Source: Candidatus Rifleibacteriota bacterium
GTDB lineage: Bacteria; Muiribacteriota; Ozemobacteria; Ozemobacterales; Ozemobacteraceae
DNA: 9,824 bases
NCBI GenBank assembly: GCA_028691595.1
Contig: JAQUZA010000095.1
Location: 1 to 9,824, forward strand
Reading direction: 5' to 3'
The notes under the pieces are model-generated. The model ran no database searches. It was not told where the DNA came from and saw only the letters and a list, made by a program, of their open reading frames with translations. Shown piece after piece: positions 7,192 through 9,824 of the stretch. A program made the translations under genes and the position numbers. How positions within the stretch are numbered: position 1 is the stretch's first letter; each line of letters opens with the position of its first letter.

Positions 7192-7193
7192 CG

Positions 7194-7218
7194 CAAAAAA
7201 AGTTGAAACCTTTTTTTG
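7194..7218. repeat. A-tract/T-tract inverted repeat in the divergent intergenic region
   Basis: CAAAAAAAG (7194-7202) and CTTTTTTTG (7210-7218) are perfect inverted complements around the 7-base loop TTGAAAC. The arms are AT-rich. The repeat abuts the candidate -10 element, within the ABC leader and just upstream of the HDOD promoter. It could bend DNA, bind a regulator or form a weak leader hairpin. Confidence 0.5.
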
Positions 7219-7252
7219 TCTTCTTAGTCTGAAGATATTCAGAAAGAATTTC

Positions 7253-7258
7253 AGGAGG
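7253..7258 (+). promoter_or_regulatory. Shine-Dalgarno site of the ABC ATPase gene
   Basis: A perfect AGGAGG lies seven bases before the ATG at 7266. An earlier ATG at 7261 is followed at once by an in-frame TGA, so it cannot be the start. Confidence 0.75.
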
Positions 7259-7265
7259 TTATGCC

Positions 7266-8246
7266 ATGATTGCGGTACAGTCTTTGACCCGGCATTTTGG
7301 CTCGATCAAGGCCGTAGACAACATTTCGTTCACAGTAAACAAAGGCGAAATTCTTGGCTTTCTTGGGCCAAATGGCGCGGGCAAATCGACAACCATGAAG
7401 ATGATCACCACCTTTTTGCCACCGACTTCCGGCACTGCTACGGTTGGTGGTTTTGATGTCATTTCTCAGCCACTCGAAGCCCGGGCAAAAATTGGTTATC
7501 TGCCCGAATCTTCACCCTCTTATCGCGATATGAATGTTTTTGATTTTCTTATGTTTGCTGCAGAGGTCAGGGGTTACGATGGCGACGAGCGTTTAAAGCG
7601 CGTTAAAGACATAATGGCAACCTGCAATCTCAAAGAGGTTGCTTTTCAGCAGATCGATACCCTGTCAAAGGGCTTCAGACAGCGGGTAGGCTTCGCACAA
7701 GCCTTTCTGCATGACCCGGAATACCTGATTCTCGATGAACCAACTGATGGTCTTGACCCTAATCAGAAGCAGGAAGTGCGCAATCTCATCAGGCAGATGG
7801 GTAGAGAGAAGTGCATTATTCTTTCGACCCACATTCTTGAAGAGGTTGAAGCGGTCTGCAGCCGGGCAATCATCATCGGCGAAGGAAAAATCGTTGCCGA
7901 TGGCAGCCCCGAAGAATTGAGAAGCAAGTCAAAGCTGCATGGTGCCATTACCCTCGAATTGATAGGCGTTGATCGCAAAGATGCCTTAAACAGTCTTGAA
8001 AAAGTGCAGTGGGTTGACAGGGTCACCGACCTGTCATCTGAGCAGTCATCTGAAACTGCAACAGGCGATGATAGCGGCAAGAAAATTCTCAAGCTGAGAA
8101 TGTTTCCGATGAGCGGTCATTCGATTGCTCAGGAAACAGCACGTTTCATTCATCAGCGTAACTGGCAGGTCGATGGCTTTGCCGTTGAAAAGGGCGACCT
8201 GAATGAAGTCTTCTATAACCTCACGAAAGGAGCCGCAGCCAGATGA
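7266..8246 (+). CDS. GldA-type ABC-2 transporter ATP-binding protein
   Basis: This 326-residue ATPase powers the neighbouring ABC-2 permease. Its nucleotide-binding domain (about 1-220) has Walker A GPNGAGKST (34-42), signature LSKGFRQRV (133-141), Walker B YLILDE (153-158), a D-loop GLD (162-164) and switch histidine in STH (187-189). The Q-loop position reads YLPE (78-81), with Glu instead of Gln, a form I associate with GldA-like ATPases. A C-terminal extension of about 100 residues follows. It includes a low-complexity, Ser/Asp-rich stretch (257-270) and ends with DLNEVFYNLT, typical of this class. The ATG has AGGAGG seven bases upstream and the stop overlaps the permease ATG by four bases. 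In Flavobacterium the related GldA works with GldF and GldG in gliding motility; in other bacteria the cargo is generally unknown, so the gene symbol is withheld. Confidence 0.92.
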   Translation: MIAVQSLTRHFGSIKAVDNISFTVNKGEILGFLGPNGAGKSTTMKMITTFLPPTSGTATVGGFDVISQPLEARAKIGYLPESSPSYRDMNVFDFLMFAAEVRGYDGDERLKRVKDIMATCNLKEVAFQQIDTLSKGFRQRVGFAQAFLHDPEYLILDEPTDGLDPNQKQEVRNLIRQMGREKCIILSTHILEEVEAVCSRAIIIGEGKIVADGSPEELRSKSKLHGAITLELIGVDRKDALNSLEKVQWVDRVTDLSSEQSSETATGDDSGKKILKLRMFPMSGHSIAQETARFIHQRNWQVDGFAVEKGDLNEVFYNLTKGAAAR

Positions 8247-8977
8247 GAAACTTCAAAGCTGTATTTAAACGTGAACTCAAAAGCTATTTTGAATCTCCGG
8301 TTGCCTATGTATTTATCGTAATTTTTCTGCTTGCTACATCCGGTTGCACATTTTTCATCTCAAGATTTTTTGAAACCCGGGCCGCAACCCTCGATCCGTT
8401 TTTTATCTGGCATCCATGGCTGTATCTGTTTCTGGTGCCTGCGGTGGGAATGCGCCTCTGGTCTGAAGAACGAAAAAGCGGCACGATCGAATTGCTGTTT
8501 ACCCTGCCGATAACTCTCGGGCAGGCTCTGGCTGGCAAGTTCATGGCAGCCTGGCTGTTTATCGGCATTGCCTTGTTTCTGACTTTTCCGATGGTGCTTA
8601 CGGTAGCCTATCTTGGCAGCCCTGACTATGGCATTATCTTCTCTTCCTATCTGGGTTCCTTTCTTCTGGCCGGTGGCTTTCTGTCGGTTACCTGCCTGTT
8701 CTCGGCCATGACCAAGAACCAGGTAATCAGCTTCGTTCTTTCGGTTGTGGCATGCTTTGCGATGCTGATGCTCGGCGTTGGCGTGTTTACCGACTTTTTG
8801 AACGGCTTTTTGCCGGTCTGGCTCTCAGAGGCAATCTCGGCTTTCAGTTTCTTTACCCACTATCAGGGTTTTCAGCGGGGTCTGATCGATAGCCGGGATC
8901 TCGTGTATTTCGTTTCAGTAATATTTTTTATGCTTGCCGCCAATGCCCTGGTGCTTGAGCGCAAAAAAGCCGAGTAA
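8243..8977 (+). CDS. GldF-type ABC-2 transporter permease
   Basis: This 244-residue inner-membrane protein has about six hydrophobic helices (about 20-40, 58-72, 100-125, 132-157, 160-183 and 218-237). The N-terminal ELKSYFESPVAYVF (11-24) and the later HYQGFQRGLIDSRDLVYF (206-223) are the pattern I recall for GldF-like permeases. The WSEERKSGTIELLFTLP segment (73-89) is a common ABC-2 element between helices. It would form the transmembrane channel, with the ATPase encoded just upstream. Its ATG overlaps the ATPase stop as ATGA, with AAAGGAG 11 bases upstream. The auxiliary-protein gene follows after 11 bases. Length is normal for the family, and no defect is visible. Confidence 0.9.
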   Translation: MRNFKAVFKRELKSYFESPVAYVFIVIFLLATSGCTFFISRFFETRAATLDPFFIWHPWLYLFLVPAVGMRLWSEERKSGTIELLFTLPITLGQALAGKFMAAWLFIGIALFLTFPMVLTVAYLGSPDYGIIFSSYLGSFLLAGGFLSVTCLFSAMTKNQVISFVLSVVACFAMLMLGVGVFTDFLNGFLPVWLSEAISAFSFFTHYQGFQRGLIDSRDLVYFVSVIFFMLAANALVLERKKAE

Positions 8978-8988
8978 GGAGGCCGATA

Positions 8989-9824
8989 ATGACCAGTAAA
9001 ACATCTGACACTTCAAGATTAGGCGGTATTGCGGCTTCACTGGCCTCGGTGCTGCTTTTTGGCGTAATTCTCATTGCCGTTAACTTCATTTCGGGTTTTG
9101 CGGTGCTGCGCTCTGATCTGACGAGCGAAAAACTCTTTACTCTTTCTGAGGGCACAAAAGCGGTGCTCGGCAAGATTCCCGACAAAACCAGGCTGAAGTT
9201 CTATTTCTCACGTTCGATGGGCAATGTTCCATTTCTTTACAAACAGTATGGGAAAAGGGTCGAGGAGTTTCTCGGCGAGTATGTCGCCAACAGCCGGGGC
9301 ATGCTCGAGCTTGAGATTCTTGACCCCCAGCCTGATACCGATGTAGAGGAGTGGGCGGTTAAATACGGTCTTGCCGCAGCCGGTTTGCCAACCGGAGAAA
9401 AATTCTACCTTGGCATGGTGGCAATGGCCGCAGACAAAGAAGAAGTTATTCCGTTTTTTGCCGTTGACCGCGAAGAATTTCTTGAATACGACATTACCCG
9501 GGCCATTGTTCAGGTCGCCAATTCAAAAAAGCCGACAATAGGTATTCTCTCGAGCCTGCCAGTTCTGAGGGCAGACAGTATGCCAATGATGCCGGTTCAA
9601 CCAGGTCAACCAGACGACTGGCTCTTTGTTAAAGAGCTGCGCAAAAATTTCCAGGTGCGCCGGGTCGAAGAAAATGCCGAAACAATCGATGCAGATATCG
9701 ATCTGCTCATGCTCATTCACCCTAAAAACCTCTCAGAATCAACTGTCTACGCCATCGATCAATTCGTGGTAAAGGGTGGCCGGGCCATTGTGATGGTTGA
9801 CCCTGTTTGTATGGCCGATAACCA
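8989..9824 (+). CDS. GldG-type ABC transporter auxiliary protein (partial, 3' end beyond window)
   Basis: This gene is open from ATG 8989 to the right edge (278 codons plus two bases). The start has AAGGAGG (8976-8982) six bases upstream, overlapping the permease stop. One membrane helix lies at about 13-36, followed by SDLTSEKLFTLSEGTKAVL (42-60), a family-typical opening of the ABC_transp_aux/GldG proteins (PF09822). The extracytoplasmic region then has alternating strands and helices, including RLKFYFSRSMGNVP (68-81), KPTIGILSSLP (181-191) and GGRAIVMVDP (263-272). Full-length relatives are near 500 residues or more, usually with a second C-terminal helix, so roughly half is seen here. It should act as the periplasmic accessory of the ATPase and permease. 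Gly/Pro/Gln-rich residues around 196-210 form a short low-complexity spacer. Confidence 0.88.
   Translation, partial: MTSKTSDTSRLGGIAASLASVLLFGVILIAVNFISGFAVLRSDLTSEKLFTLSEGTKAVLGKIPDKTRLKFYFSRSMGNVPFLYKQYGKRVEEFLGEYVANSRGMLELEILDPQPDTDVEEWAVKYGLAAAGLPTGEKFYLGMVAMAADKEEVIPFFAVDREEFLEYDITRAIVQVANSKKPTIGILSSLPVLRADSMPMMPVQPGQPDDWLFVKELRKNFQVRRVEENAETIDADIDLLMLIHPKNLSESTVYAIDQFVVKGGRAIVMVDPVCMADN

Overview
The window is a gene-dense piece of a bacterial chromosome of roughly balanced GC content. It has a standard tRNA-Ser(CGA), good Shine-Dalgarno sites and sigma-70-like promoters. A Sec signal peptide on one gene and a periplasmic-type binding protein fit a bacterium with an envelope, probably Gram-negative-like. 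The phylum cannot be fixed from the sequence. No mobile element, CRISPR array, rRNA or phage gene was seen, and all genes look intact apart from the two cut by the window edges.

Layout, left to right. (1) 1-864, minus: the 5' 288 codons of an Fe3+-siderophore/haem/cobalamin-class substrate-binding protein, running off the left edge and unusual in lacking a signal peptide. (2) 945-1030, minus: tRNA-Ser(CGA). (3) 1298-4511, plus: a two-gene unit of a 697-residue duplicated DUF1538 membrane protein followed, with an 11-base overlap, by a 376-residue protein that looks like three tandem P-II-like domains. (4) 4563-5798, minus: a secreted protein with TPR-like helices and an HExxH peptidase-MA domain. 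(5) 5941-7098, minus: an HDOD-domain signalling protein with an unrecognised N-terminal region. (6) 7266-9824, plus: a GldA/GldF/GldG-type ABC-2 export cluster (ATPase, permease, auxiliary protein), the last gene cut by the right edge.

How the genes work together. The ATPase, permease and auxiliary protein form one translationally coupled operon and almost certainly one envelope complex. The DUF1538 and P-II-like genes are also translationally coupled. Because P-II proteins act as trimers on transporters, a single chain with three P-II-like domains beside a putative permease suggests a self-contained transporter-plus-regulator pair. This is the most interesting system in the window, and its substrate and ligand are unknown. 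The peptidase and HDOD genes appear to be separate transcription units and show no clear link to the neighbouring operons.
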